A stretch of 64,000 nucleotides of DNA from Candidatus Omnitrophota bacterium. Its GTDB lineage: Bacteria > Omnitrophota > Omnitrophia > Omnitrophales > JACROU01. Below, piece by piece: positions 40,705 through 49,830 of this stretch. The stretch's first letter is position 1; the number at the start of each line of letters is the position of its first letter. Where the stretch lies: contig JAJDCD010000025.1 in assembly GCA_029261035.1 (NCBI GenBank), positions 320,926 to 384,925 on the forward strand. The letters are read 5' to 3'. The notes under the pieces were generated by a model that had not been told where the DNA came from, did no database searches, and saw only the letters and a list, made by a program, of their open reading frames with translations. Position numbers and translations under genes: made by a program.

Positions 40705-41322
40705 CTAATTAATATCTATTTGAACTGTTTTTTCTGGCTCTGCTTTAAGAACGGTAACCTCAAGAACTCCATTTTCAAAATTTGCGGTTACGCCTTTTTC
40801 TTTAACTGGCTGTGGTAAACGAATAATTCGCTGCGCAGCTCCTTGAATACGTTCTCTAGAAACAATTTGTCTATCATCATTGGCTTTATTTTCTGTAGAC
40901 GCCTGTTTTAATTCTGCCTGGATCAATAAAGCATTTTTCTTCAACTGAACTTGAATATCTTCTTTTTGATAACCTGGAAGGTCAATAGTCACAATATAAG
41001 TATCGATCGTTTCTTCCACATCAGCTCTAAGAGGAGATCCCATACCCGAACGACTCATCTTTTCAGCAAGCGGCCCCAAACGTTCTCCTGCTAAGGGTTC
41101 AAACATACTAAGCAAACGTTGCTGAATCTCTTTAATATCATTAAGAGGATCATAATCATCCCACTCTTCCCCTATAGGAGAACTATACGTATCCTCATCT
41201 TCAAATTCTACAGCCATCTTTTTGATCTGCTGTGTTGATTGCTGATCATCTTCCTTAGCACAAGAAGAAGTTGTCATCGATACAAAAAAGATCATTAAAA
41301 AGAGTAAGTATCTTAATTTCAT
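40705..41322 (-). CDS. Lipoprotein-type small heat shock protein (Hsp20)
   Basis: A 205-residue protein with a lipoprotein-like signal peptide (Cys21 after TTSS) and an alpha-crystallin domain at about residues 100-205: LRADVEETIDTYIVTIDLPG, ALLIQAELKQAS, and the ANFENGVLEVTV strand. The middle 80 residues are acidic and rich in Asp and Glu. Hsp20 chaperones are normally cytosolic, so a version sent to the periplasm or outer membrane is uncommon. It would be an ATP-independent holdase. GGAGG precedes the ATG. Confidence 0.85.
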   Translation of the reverse strand: MKLRYLLFLMIFFVSMTTSSCAKEDDQQSTQQIKKMAVEFEDEDTYSSPIGEEWDDYDPLNDIKEIQQRLLSMFEPLAGERLGPLAEKMSRSGMGSPLRADVEETIDTYIVTIDLPGYQKEDIQVQLKKNALLIQAELKQASTENKANDDRQIVSRERIQGAAQRIIRLPQPVKEKGVTANFENGVLEVTVLKAEPEKTVQIDIN

Positions 41323-41366
41323 GGGTTTACCTCCACGTAAAATTAGGTGTTATTGTCAAAAGCTCT

Positions 41367-41738
41367 CTAAAAAGCATTAATAAGATGTTTGACGTCAAAC
41401 GCTGCTACATATTCATCACACATCACTGAAATCACATCTAAATAAATATCAAAATCTTGATACTTTCGATTCATAGGATCAGATAAAAACACCTGCGCCA
41501 CTTGCTTTATCTTTGCTTGCTTTTTTGCAGTCACAGCTTCTTCAGGATGACCAAATTCTACTGAGCTTCGGGTTTTCACTTCAACAAAATGAAGCTCTCT
41601 TTTTTTAGAAACAATGAGGTCTATCTCACCAAAATCATTTCGGTAATTAGCTATCAATAATTTAAACTTATTTTTCTTTAAATGTTGAAGCGCTACATCT
41701 TCACCCTTACGCCCCAACTCCATTTTTGATAATGCCAT
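41367..41738 (-). CDS. yraN: UPF0102 (YraN) nuclease-like protein
   Basis: A 123-residue protein with the restriction-endonuclease-like fold of YraN: GRKGEDVALQHLKKNKF, NYRNDFGEIDLIVSKKRELHFVEVKTR (split), RSSVEFGHPEEAVTAKKQAK. Catalytic D..EVK-type residues are present. The function is unknown, possibly Holliday junction or DNA repair related. The start at ATG 41738 lies within the end of rnhB (32-base overlap) with GGAAG upstream; ATG 41723 is an alternative. The rnhB-yraN pair is common in bacteria. Confidence 0.85.
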   Translation of the reverse strand: MALSKMELGRKGEDVALQHLKKNKFKLLIANYRNDFGEIDLIVSKKRELHFVEVKTRSSVEFGHPEEAVTAKKQAKIKQVAQVFLSDPMNRKYQDFDIYLDVISVMCDEYVAAFDVKHLINAF

Positions 41739-42345
41739 CACGCGCTTCCAACGCCTTTCTAACAGGTGCAAATGTTGCACGATGTATCGGGCAAGGCCCA
41801 ATGTCTTCAATTACTTTTTTATGCCTTGGAGTCCCATACCCTTTATGCTTGTGAAATAAATATTCTGGGTATTTCTCGTGATATTTCTTCATCATTCGAT
41901 CACGTGTCACTTTAGCGACAATACTAGCTGCAGCAATCGATGCCGATTTACGATCACCCTTAATAATGTTTTGATAAGGGCAAAAAATATCTAATTTCAT
42001 AGGACCATCAACTAATAAATAATTGGGTGACAAGGGCAAGTTTTCAAAAGCAAGCTTCATAGCAAGGCGCGTGGCTTGATAAATATTAATCTTATCAATT
42101 TCTTTCTCAGAAACAACTGCCACACCTACTTGAGCTTGTTCTTGAATCAACTCAAACAAACTCTCTCTTTTTTTCTCACTTAAGAGTTTAGAATCATTTA
42201 AACCATGAATAATAAAATGCTCTGGTTTAGGAAGAACCACACAAGCGGCAACAACAGGTCCCGCTAAAGGACCTCTTCCCGCCTCATCGGTACCGGCAAT
42301 GACCTGAACACCTTTACCCCACAAAGACTGCTCAAATTGGTACAC
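41707..42345 (-). CDS. rnhB: Ribonuclease HII
   Basis: A 212-residue enzyme with GTDEAGRGPLAGPVVAACV (catalytic Asp and Glu), SKLLSEKKRE, IIKGDRKSASIAAASIVAKV, and HKGYGTPRHKK. It cleaves RNA in RNA-DNA hybrids and removes misincorporated ribonucleotides. The start is a GTG with GGAGG four bases upstream. It follows rplS after 44 bases. Confidence 0.95.
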   Translation of the reverse strand: MYQFEQSLWGKGVQVIAGTDEAGRGPLAGPVVAACVVLPKPEHFIIHGLNDSKLLSEKKRESLFELIQEQAQVGVAVVSEKEIDKINIYQATRLAMKLAFENLPLSPNYLLVDGPMKLDIFCPYQNIIKGDRKSASIAAASIVAKVTRDRMMKKYHEKYPEYLFHKHKGYGTPRHKKVIEDIGPCPIHRATFAPVRKALEARDGIIKNGVGA

Positions 42346-42389
42346 TCAACCTCCTAATAACAGAAGTCGACTTCTTAGACTTCTATTCT

Positions 42390-42722
42390 TTAAACGACTT
42401 CTTTTCTCTTCCACAAATGATACAAACGAGATTGTCTTACTTTTTTAGCTGGCTTAGATACAGTAACTTTTTCCACTGTTTGAGAGTGAAGATGAAAATT
42501 CTTTTCAACCATATCCGCTCTTACTTGTCTTAAAACAGAAAAAGTTTCTCTTGTGCCATTTCCTCTACGACGAATCACAACACCTTCGAATATCTGAGTA
42601 CGAGTCTTTTTTCCTTCAATTACTTTTTGGTAAACCTTTACTTGGTCTCCAACTTGAAACGAAGGGATCTCTTTCTTCAAATGTTGTTTTTCTATATATT
42701 GAAGTGCTTCTTGTGCTTTCAT
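42390..42722 (-). CDS. rplS: 50S ribosomal protein L19
   Basis: A 110-residue protein from ATG 42722, preceded by GAAAGGA; a longer frame to 42740 is rejected. It has PSFQVGDQVKVYQKVIEGKK, RTQIFEGVVIRRRGNGTRETF and VRQSRLYHLWKRK, all L19 hallmarks. It lies in the classical order rpsP-trmD-rplS-rnhB. It sits at the 30S-50S interface. Confidence 0.95.
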   Translation of the reverse strand: MKAQEALQYIEKQHLKKEIPSFQVGDQVKVYQKVIEGKKTRTQIFEGVVIRRRGNGTRETFSVLRQVRADMVEKNFHLHSQTVEKVTVSKPAKKVRQSRLYHLWKRKEVV

Positions 42723-42790
42723 TCTTTTTTCCTTTCTCATTACAGTTTGCCATTCTGAACCGTCTGCTCAGGATGACAATCATACAAAAC

Positions 42791-43534
42791 TTATTTCAAT
42801 AAATCAGGTCTTCTATCACCTGTTCTTTGCATTGCTTGTTGCTTTCGCCAAGATTCTATTTGAGCATGATTTCCAGAAACTAATTCCTCAGGAACTTCGT
42901 GCCCACGATATATTTTAGGTCTAGTATAGTGCGGATGATCTAAACTGTTACTTTGAAAAGATTCATACCGAATAGACTCATCATTCCCTAGCACCCCTGG
43001 GATCAGTCGTGTTACTGAATCCACTAATGCCATCGAGGGTATCTCACCCCCAGTCAAAACAAAATCACCCAAAGAAATTTCTTCATCTACTAAACACTCT
43101 CTGACGCGCTCATCAACACCTTCATAATGACCGCAAAGAAGAATTAAATGTTTTTTCTTTGATAGCTCATCTGCTTTTTTCTGCTCAAACTTTGTTCCTG
43201 CAGGCGTTAATAATATAACATGCGCTTCAGGAGAATTTTTTTTAAGCTCTTCAACACAGTTAAAAAAAGGCTCTGGTTTCATAACCATTCCAGGACCTCC
43301 ACCAAAAGGCTTGTCATCCGTTAACTTGTGTTTGCCTTCAGCATAATCTCTAAGCTGGACCAACCTGAGCTGCACAATATTTTTTTCTTGTGCAATTCGA
43401 AGCATCGACTCACCAAAAGGACCTTCAAACATTTCAGGAAATGTGGTAACCACATCCACCAAAAGAGTGGGTTCCTTTTGTTTAACGCTCTCTGCTTTTA
43501 AAACTCTCTTTTTATCTGTCAACTCACTACTCAT
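42791..43534 (-). CDS. trmD: tRNA (guanine-37-N1)-methyltransferase
   Basis: A 247-residue SPOUT methyltransferase with the trefoil-knot motif LLCGHYEGVDERV and EISLGDFVLTGGE, DKPFGGGPGMVMKPEPF and PHYTRPKIYRGHEVPE. It makes m1G37 in tRNAs reading CNN-type codons, preventing frameshifts. The first 24 residues precede the usual start (LVDVVTTFPEMF) and are a small extension. The start is one base after the rpsP stop codon, so it is coupled; rimM, commonly between these genes, is absent here. Confidence 0.95.
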   Translation of the reverse strand: MSSELTDKKRVLKAESVKQKEPTLLVDVVTTFPEMFEGPFGESMLRIAQEKNIVQLRLVQLRDYAEGKHKLTDDKPFGGGPGMVMKPEPFFNCVEELKKNSPEAHVILLTPAGTKFEQKKADELSKKKHLILLCGHYEGVDERVRECLVDEEISLGDFVLTGGEIPSMALVDSVTRLIPGVLGNDESIRYESFQSNSLDHPHYTRPKIYRGHEVPEELVSGNHAQIESWRKQQAMQRTGDRRPDLLK

Positions 43535-43535
43535 A

Positions 43536-43793
43536 CTATCGTTGCTTAGGAACTACAATTCCCTTTGTCTTAAGTAAACTCTTAACGCTTGCAGTCGCTT
43601 TAGCGCCTTCACTCACCCAGTATTGCACACGATCTGCTTTTACTTCGACCGTAGCTGGATGTGTTAAAGGATCATAATGACCTAAAAGTTCAATAAAACC
43701 ACCGTCTCTTTTAGATAATTTATGTGCCGCAACAAATCTCCACTTAGCATTATTTGTTGACCCTCTTCTTTGAAGTCTTAATGTTACTCCCAC
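43536..43793 (-). CDS. rpsP: 30S ribosomal protein S16
   Basis: An 85-residue protein: VTLRLQRRGSTNNAKWRFV, SKRDGGFIELLGHYDP, DRVQYWVSEGAKATASVKSL. All match S16. The start is GTG with GGGAGG upstream. First gene of the rpsP-trmD-rplS-rnhB-yraN run. Confidence 0.95.
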   Translation of the reverse strand: MGVTLRLQRRGSTNNAKWRFVAAHKLSKRDGGFIELLGHYDPLTHPATVEVKADRVQYWVSEGAKATASVKSLLKTKGIVVPKQR

Positions 43794-43841
43794 GTGATTT
43801 CCTCCCTAATTGGCTAATAGCTAAAAGCTAATAGACCTTTT

Positions 43842-45107
43842 TTATTCTTTTTCTCTCCAAATCTTAGCTCCCAAGGAAATTAATTTTTCTTCAATCCTCT
43901 CGTAGCCTCGATCCAGATGATAAACTCGATGTATTTCTGTACATCCTTCAGCAACTAGCCCTGCTAAAACTAAAGCAGCACTCGCTCTTAAATCTGACGC
44001 CATAACAGGAGCCCCGCTCAATCGCTTAACTCCAGTTACAACAGCCGTTGAACCTTCTAAAAAAATTCGAGAACCCATTCGATTTAATTCAGAAATATGC
44101 ATAAATCGATCTGGATAAATCTTTTCTGTTATTACATTAATCCCAGGCGTAACGGTCATCAAAGCCATCATTTGCGCCTGTAAATCTGTAGGAAATGCGG
44201 GATACGCCAATGTGGTTACATCCACAGAACGTAATGCCTTTTTCCCTGTTACTCTTAACTTTCTTTCACCAAGCCTCTTAAATGAAACGCCGGCTTCCGA
44301 CAACTTATCAATTAATGCATTATTATGCTCAGGGATACAATCCTCTAAGTAAATATCTCCATGTGTAATCGCGCTTGCCACCATGTAAGTTCCCGCTTCT
44401 ATTCGATCCGGAATCACACGGTGATGTGCTCCATGTAACTTTTGAACACCTTCAATTTCAATTAAATGCGAGCCCGCTCCCTTAACCTTCGCACCCATTG
44501 CGTTTAAAAAATTGGCTAAATCAACAATCTCTGGTTCACATGCTGCACTTTCAATTCGAGTTACACCTTCAGCTAAAGTCGCACACATCATCACATTGGC
44601 TGTCGCCAAAACGGAAGAACCAAAAGGTCCTCCTAAATAAATATCAGCACCCTTCAACTTTTTTGCTTCTGCTTGAACGTTACCATGTTCTATTTTAATC
44701 TTCGCTCCAAAAGATTCAAAACCTTTGAGGTGTAGATCAATAGGACGAAGCCCAATAACACAACCTCCCGGCATAGAAACTTCTGCTTGTTTCAAACGAC
44801 CCAACAAAGGGCCTAACAAACAAACCGAAGCACGCATCACACTCACATAACGATATGGAGCCACATGCTTAATTTGCCGACCTGGTTTTACCGTAACAAC
44901 ATCATCTTGCTGAGTTACTTTTGCGCCCAGATTTCTAAGAATACGAATCATGGTCGTTATATCTCGAAGTTGAGGCACATTTTCAATGACCGATTCTTTC
45001 TCCGTCAACAAAGTAGCAGCAAGGATAGGTAAAGCAGAATTCTTTGCGCCAGAAATAACAACATTTCCCTTAAGGCGTTTTCCCCCTTCGACAACTAATT
45101 TATCCAC
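43842..45107 (-). CDS. murA: UDP-N-acetylglucosamine 1-carboxyvinyltransferase
   Basis: A 421-residue enzyme that makes the first committed peptidoglycan precursor by adding enolpyruvate to UDP-GlcNAc. It has GNVVISGAKNSALPILAATL, MRASVCLLGPLLGR, MPGGCVIGLRPIDLH with the fosfomycin-target Cys (Cys116) retained, FPTDLQAQMMAL and EKIYPDRFMHISEL. The start is GTG with GGAG upstream. It is the last gene after prfA and prmC on the same strand (16-base gap to prmC). Confidence 0.96.
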   Translation of the reverse strand: MDKLVVEGGKRLKGNVVISGAKNSALPILAATLLTEKESVIENVPQLRDITTMIRILRNLGAKVTQQDDVVTVKPGRQIKHVAPYRYVSVMRASVCLLGPLLGRLKQAEVSMPGGCVIGLRPIDLHLKGFESFGAKIKIEHGNVQAEAKKLKGADIYLGGPFGSSVLATANVMMCATLAEGVTRIESAACEPEIVDLANFLNAMGAKVKGAGSHLIEIEGVQKLHGAHHRVIPDRIEAGTYMVASAITHGDIYLEDCIPEHNNALIDKLSEAGVSFKRLGERKLRVTGKKALRSVDVTTLAYPAFPTDLQAQMMALMTVTPGINVITEKIYPDRFMHISELNRMGSRIFLEGSTAVVTGVKRLSGAPVMASDLRASAALVLAGLVAEGCTEIHRVYHLDRGYERIEEKLISLGAKIWREKE

Positions 45108-45123
45108 AAAAACTCCGTCTACA

Positions 45124-45984
45124 CTAGTTTGTTGCTTTCACAATTCTTTCGATTCGGCAATCGTCCAAAATAATTTCAATTTGTTTAAAATTCGCTGCCT
45201 CAAGCAACCGTTTTACATCGCTCGCCTGTTTCCAGCCCACTTCGAAAAAAATCATCCCATTCGGCTTCAAAAAACTAAGCGCCCTTTGAATAATTTTTTC
45301 ATAACACTCTAAACCTGTATTTCCAGCTAGAAGAGCTTGTCTTGGTTCTTGACGAACTTCCTTAGCTAAACTATCCCACTCTTGATCTGCGATATAAGGT
45401 GGGTTAGAAACAATCACATCAAATTTTTTTAACTCTACGGATTCAAACCAACAACTCTTTAAAAGCTGCGCTCTATTTTCTAACTGTAACTGAATCGTAT
45501 TTTTATTCGCAATTTCAAGGGCTTCTTCAGAAGAGTCAACACCCAAGCCATTACTTTGATCAAAATATTTTAATAAAGACAGTAAAATACATCCGCTTCC
45601 TGTTCCTAAATCTAAAAATTCCAGCGGCTCAGTTTTACGTTTATTCAAGCGTTGTACAATCACTTCAACTAAATTTTCTGTTTCAGGTCTAGGAATGAGT
45701 ACTTGCTCATTAATTCGAAAAGAAAAATCCATAAAGTCAGCAGTTCCTTCAATATACTGTAAAGGAAAACCCGAAACTCTTTTAGCTAACAACGACAAAT
45801 AAGTTTTTTCAGAAAAATCACTTAAAAGAATAGGCGTTTTACCTATTTCTTGCTTAGAAACACCTAAGTGATGACATAGAAGACGTTCCGATTGTATTTT
45901 TGCTTCTCGAGGTTCTAAACCTCTTTCAACTAAATACTTATACCCTTTGTCAAAAAACACCTGAATATCTAAATTCAACCTCAT
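45124..45984 (-). CDS. prmC: Release factor glutamine methyltransferase PrmC
   Basis: A 286-residue protein with an N-terminal helical domain and a class I methyltransferase core: FLDLGTGSGCILLSLLK, VSNPPYIADQEW (the NPPY motif) and FFEVGWKQASDV. It methylates the GGQ glutamine of the release factor encoded immediately upstream (prfA). The start is two bases from the prfA stop. Confidence 0.94.
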   Translation of the reverse strand: MRLNLDIQVFFDKGYKYLVERGLEPREAKIQSERLLCHHLGVSKQEIGKTPILLSDFSEKTYLSLLAKRVSGFPLQYIEGTADFMDFSFRINEQVLIPRPETENLVEVIVQRLNKRKTEPLEFLDLGTGSGCILLSLLKYFDQSNGLGVDSSEEALEIANKNTIQLQLENRAQLLKSCWFESVELKKFDVIVSNPPYIADQEWDSLAKEVRQEPRQALLAGNTGLECYEKIIQRALSFLKPNGMIFFEVGWKQASDVKRLLEAANFKQIEIILDDCRIERIVKATN

Positions 45985-45986
45985 AA

Positions 45987-47072
45987 CTACGAATCAAACC
46001 CCTCACTCAACCTTTTCGCTCGGTCTTCCCTCGCTAGGGCTTGAATAACGTCGTCTAATTGGCCCTCTAGAATAGCATCGAGTGAATGTAAAGTCAATCC
46101 AATGCGATGGTCTGTTACCCTATTATCCGGGAAGTTATAGGTCCTTATCTTCCCTGAACGGTCTCCAGTACCTACCATCGAGCGTCTTTGGACAGACAAT
46201 TCTTTGTTTTTTATCTCTTGTTCATAGTCGTAAAGTCTTGCTCTTAATATCTTTAAGGCTTTATCCTTGTTCTTGTGTTGAGATTTTTCATCCTGACAGC
46301 TAACCACAAGTTTTGTAGGTATATGGGTAATTCGAACGGCAGAATCCGTCGTATTTACACTTTGCCCACCTGGCCCTGAAGAACGGTAAACATCCACACG
46401 AATGTCACCAGGGTCAATTTGGACTTCTACCTCACTCACTTCCGCCAAAACAACTACGGTCACTGCAGAAGTATGAATTCGTCCACTGGCTTCTGTTTCA
46501 GGAACTCTCTGCACACGGTGAATTCCTGCTTCAAAACGAAATACTTGAAAAGCATTCGCCCCGGCCACTTCAATCACTATTTCTTTATAGCCACCTTTTC
46601 CTGTTTCATTAGAACTTAAAATTTCAAATTTAAATCCTTTCTGAACACAATATTTGGTGTACATGCGAAATAGATCTGCCGCAAAAAGGGCCGCTTCTTC
46701 CCCTCCCGTGCCCGCACGAATTTCAATAATCGTATCTTTATCGCTATCTGGATCCGACTGTTCCAATAATTTCTCTTCTAGCTGTAGTTGAACTGTTTTT
46801 CTTTTTTTAGCGAGTGCATCTAACTCTTCTTCAGAAATATCTTTCAGTTCTTTTTCTGTTTCAGGATCTTCAAGCATGGAGTTTAGATCAGCAACTTCTT
46901 TGTCTATTTTTTTAAGCGCTTCAAAAATTTCGACAACAGGACGAATTCGCGCCAACTCTCTAGATACAGCCTGTAGCCTAGTGGTATCCTGAGCAATCTC
47001 TGGTTTGCTTAGCTCAGACTCTAACTCTCTCGCTCTTTTTTCTAATGTTTCTAGTTTATCTTGTAATGACAT
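45987..47072 (-). CDS. prfA: Peptide chain release factor 1
   Basis: A 361-residue protein with an N-terminal helical domain, the EIRAGTGGEEAALFAADLFR segment, the RF1-type codon-recognition loop with RVPETEASGRIHTSA, and GPGGQSVNTTDSAVRITH holding the catalytic GGQ. It ends translation at UAA and UAG. A terminator after rpmE separates it from the upstream L31 gene. Confidence 0.96.
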   Translation of the reverse strand: MSLQDKLETLEKRARELESELSKPEIAQDTTRLQAVSRELARIRPVVEIFEALKKIDKEVADLNSMLEDPETEKELKDISEEELDALAKKRKTVQLQLEEKLLEQSDPDSDKDTIIEIRAGTGGEEAALFAADLFRMYTKYCVQKGFKFEILSSNETGKGGYKEIVIEVAGANAFQVFRFEAGIHRVQRVPETEASGRIHTSAVTVVVLAEVSEVEVQIDPGDIRVDVYRSSGPGGQSVNTTDSAVRITHIPTKLVVSCQDEKSQHKNKDKALKILRARLYDYEQEIKNKELSVQRRSMVGTGDRSGKIRTYNFPDNRVTDHRIGLTLHSLDAILEGQLDDVIQALAREDRAKRLSEGFDS

Positions 47073-47107
47073 GCTTTCCCTTTGTTTACTAGCGTCTTCT
47101 CTAAAAT

Positions 47108-47158
47108 AAAAAAGGCCAAGAAACGATACGATTATCTATATCGTTCCTTGACCTTTAA
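47108..47158 (-). terminator. Terminator of the L31 gene
   Basis: A long imperfect stem (AAGGTCAAG..AACGATA with TATCGTT..CTTGGCCTT) on the minus strand is followed by TTTTTTAT. Confidence 0.85.
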
Positions 47159-47188
47159 GACGGCTTTCTCAAGCCTAATACTTTTTAG

Positions 47189-47746
47189 CTAAGCTTTGTC
47201 TTCTTTATTTTCTTCAGCTTTTTCTTCAGGCTTTGCTTTTTCTGGTGCTTCGTTCTTTTCTTCAGCAACAGAATCTTTCGCTGCATTTTCCGAAGCGTCC
47301 GCTTTTGGAGCTCCTTCTACTGCTACAGCTTCTTCAGCCTTAGGAGCTTCTTCTACTTTTGGTGCCGCAGCTTCTTGCTTCAGTTTTTCAGCAGCTTTTT
47401 TCTCTTCTTTCTCAGCACGCTCTTTTGCTTTCGCTTCTTCTTTACGAGCTTTCTCTAGCTTTTTCTCTTCTTTTTCTTGCTCGATGCGCTCGTGCTCTCT
47501 TGACTTCTTAGCTAACTCTTCTTCTTTTTTCTTTTTCTTTAGCTCTTCTGCATCCGCAAATTTCTTCTTAAACTTATCAATTCTACCAGCGGTATCCATC
47601 AGTTTTTGCTTACCTGTATAAAAAGGATGACAAGCAGCGCAAACGTCTATTGCTAAATTTTGTTTTGTGCTACGTGTTTCATAGGTTGCCCCACACGCAC
47701 ATTTGATTGTTGTAACCTCATATTGAGGATGAATTTCTGCTTTCAT
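47189..47746 (-). CDS. rpmE: 50S ribosomal protein L31 with long charged extension
   Basis: A 185-residue protein. Residues 1-65 are a zinc-type L31 (Cys16, Cys18, Cys36, Cys39 in CACG and [14 protein letters not shown]). Beyond about residue 66 comes an extension of about 120 residues made almost only of Lys, Glu and Ala, first coiled-coil-like, then Pro/Ala/Glu-rich. The usual L31 is 65-90 residues. GGAGG precedes the ATG. It has its own near-consensus promoter and a strong terminator, so it is a single-gene transcript between rho and prfA. Confidence 0.92.
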   Translation of the reverse strand: MKAEIHPQYEVTTIKCACGATYETRSTKQNLAIDVCAACHPFYTGKQKLMDTAGRIDKFKKKFADAEELKKKKKEEELAKKSREHERIEQEKEEKKLEKARKEEAKAKERAEKEEKKAAEKLKQEAAAPKVEEAPKAEEAVAVEGAPKADASENAAKDSVAEEKNEAPEKAKPEEKAEENKEDKA

Positions 47747-47779
47747 TGTCTTATTAAAACCTCCTTGAAAAAGGCGAGA

Positions 47780-47808
47780 ATTATAGCATTATGGTATGGG
47801 CATGGCAA
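47780..47808 (-). promoter_or_regulatory. Promoter of rpmE
   Basis: On the minus strand TTGCCA (47808-47803), 17-base spacer, TATAAT (47785-47780). The start would be near 47773, giving a leader of about 27 bases containing the ribosome site. Confidence 0.75.
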
Positions 47809-47859
47809 GGATAAAGACATTTGCCAGACTTACCTTAATTGCTGTTTCAGGCCTATAAA

Positions 47860-49212
47860 TTAGTCTGATTTACCTAAACTCATTAAGAATTCGGCATTCG
47901 ATTTTGTCTTAGAAATACGATCCACCAACAGCTCCATAGCCTCAACAGAACTCAGTTCGTTTAAGACCTTTCTTAAGAGCCAGACACGAGTTAGCTCATC
48001 TGGATGCATAAGAATATCCTCTTTACGCGTATTCGATTTCTTAACATCAATAGCTGGGTAAATACGTTTTTGGAATAAGCTTCGATCCAACTGAATTTCC
48101 ATATTACCGGTCCCTTTAAATTCCTCGAAAATAACCTCATCCATTCGGGAACCTGTATCTACAAGGGCCGTAGCTATAATCGTTAAACTTCCACCTTCTT
48201 CCACATTTCTAGCAGCACCAAAAAAACGTTTTGGTTTATGAAGCGCATTCGAATCCACACCCCCTGAAAGAATTTTTCCAGAATGAGGCTCTACCGTATT
48301 ATAGGCACGTGCTAAACGAGTAATACTATCCAACAAGATAACAACGTCTTTTTTGTGTTCCACAAGTCGTTTTGCTTTTTCAATAACCATTTCAGCAACT
48401 TGAAGATGTCGTTCGGCGGGCTCATCAAAAGTAGATGCAACCACTTCGCCTTTAACAGAACGGATCATGTCCGTTACCTCTTCAGGCCGTTCATCAATCA
48501 AGAGAACGATCATTGTCACCTCAGGATGATTTTGAGTAATACTATTTGCAAGCTTCTGTAAAAGAATCGTTTTACCACTATAAGGAGGCGCTACAATCAA
48601 ACCTCTTTGCCCTTTCCCTGTAGGTGTCAAAATATCCATGATACGTGTAGACACTTCATCAGGTGCATTTTCCAAAAGAAGTCTCTCATCTGGGTACAAG
48701 GGCGTTAAATCATCAAACGGAATTTTATCTTTTATTTTATCAGGAGACTCAAAGTTCACTTTCTCAACTTTCAACAAAGCAAAGTAACGTTCCCCTTCTT
48801 TAGGAGGGCGAATCTGTCCGCTAACGGTGTCCCCTTTTCTTAAACTAAATTTTCTAATCTGAGAGGGTGAAACATAAATATCATCCGGACAAGGAAGGTA
48901 ATTATAATTTGGAGACCTTAAGAACCCAAAACCATCCTGCAAAATTTCCAGAACGCCTTCTCCATACATAGCTCCGTTTTCACCGGTGCGGGATTGCAAG
49001 ATTTTAAAAATGAGCTCCTGCTTTTTTAGTCCCGGTCCAATTTCCACACCTTTCTCTTGAGCCAGTTCCGACAATTCCACCGTGCTCATTCTCTTCAACG
49101 TAGTTACATTAAAAAGAGGTTCTTTTCCTTCAGCTTCTTTCGTTTGTACAGAATCAGCAGGTTTCCCTTTTGTCCCTGTAGATTTTTTGACTGACTTTGA
49201 ATCTTTAACCAT
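47860..49212 (-). CDS. rho: Transcription termination factor Rho
   Basis: A 450-residue protein: an N-terminal basic segment, the Rho N-domain with [20 protein letters not shown], a cold-shock-like RNA-binding domain with [20 protein letters not shown], and an ATPase core with Walker [15 protein letters not shown] and Walker [17 protein letters not shown]. It forms the hexameric helicase that terminates transcription. The first 35 residues are Lys/Ser-rich and lack a known domain. AGGAG precedes the ATG. Confidence 0.96.
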   Translation of the reverse strand: MVKDSKSVKKSTGTKGKPADSVQTKEAEGKEPLFNVTTLKRMSTVELSELAQEKGVEIGPGLKKQELIFKILQSRTGENGAMYGEGVLEILQDGFGFLRSPNYNYLPCPDDIYVSPSQIRKFSLRKGDTVSGQIRPPKEGERYFALLKVEKVNFESPDKIKDKIPFDDLTPLYPDERLLLENAPDEVSTRIMDILTPTGKGQRGLIVAPPYSGKTILLQKLANSITQNHPEVTMIVLLIDERPEEVTDMIRSVKGEVVASTFDEPAERHLQVAEMVIEKAKRLVEHKKDVVILLDSITRLARAYNTVEPHSGKILSGGVDSNALHKPKRFFGAARNVEEGGSLTIIATALVDTGSRMDEVIFEEFKGTGNMEIQLDRSLFQKRIYPAIDVKKSNTRKEDILMHPDELTRVWLLRKVLNELSSVEAMELLVDRISKTKSNAEFLMSLGKSD

Positions 49213-49230
49213 TTTATTTCTCCTATTAAT

Positions 49231-49830
49231 TTAATTAAATATTTTTTCCCAAACGTGCTTTACTTGCTTTTGGGTATTGCTTAACGTTCGTTCATTACGA
49301 ATAACATAATCTGCTTTTTTCTTCTTCTCAGCCAAACTCATCTGAGATTTAATTCTTTTTTTTATTTCCGATGTTTCTAAACCTGTTTTTTTCTTCAATC
49401 GATCTATTTGTATCTTTTGACTTACCGCAACCACCACCGTTTTATCTACTTTTCGGTGAAAACCCGTTTCGAATAAAAGCGGAACTTCTAAAACACAAAC
49501 ACCTTTATGTTTTTTAATAAACCTGCTCAATTCCAAAAACACAAAAGGATGAATGATGGATTCTAAAATCTTTTTTTTTCGCGCATTATTAAAAATTAAC
49601 GCTGCTATCTTTTTCTTATTTAAACTACCACTCGAATTCAAAATCGAATCCGGTTTAAATGCATGACAAATCTTTTTATAAGTAGGAGTACCTTTTTTAA
49701 GAGCTTTATGTGCCAACCGATCACTATCAACAACCTTAGCTCCGAGCTGTTTAAACATGTGAGCTACAGTCGTTTTTCCTGTCCCAACACCCCCTGTCAG
49801 GCCAATCACTCTAGGCTTCTTATTCCTCAT
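49231..49830 (-). CDS. coaE: Dephospho-CoA kinase
   Basis: A 199-residue P-loop kinase: IGLTGGVGTGKTTVAHMF at the N-terminus, VVDSDRLAHKAL, and LEVPLLFETGFHRKVDKT. It phosphorylates dephospho-CoA in the last step of CoA synthesis. The start overlaps the polA stop by 11 bases. Basic residues dominate the C-terminal lid. Confidence 0.93.
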   Translation of the reverse strand: MRNKKPRVIGLTGGVGTGKTTVAHMFKQLGAKVVDSDRLAHKALKKGTPTYKKICHAFKPDSILNSSGSLNKKKIAALIFNNARKKKILESIIHPFVFLELSRFIKKHKGVCVLEVPLLFETGFHRKVDKTVVVAVSQKIQIDRLKKKTGLETSEIKKRIKSQMSLAEKKKKADYVIRNERTLSNTQKQVKHVWEKIFN

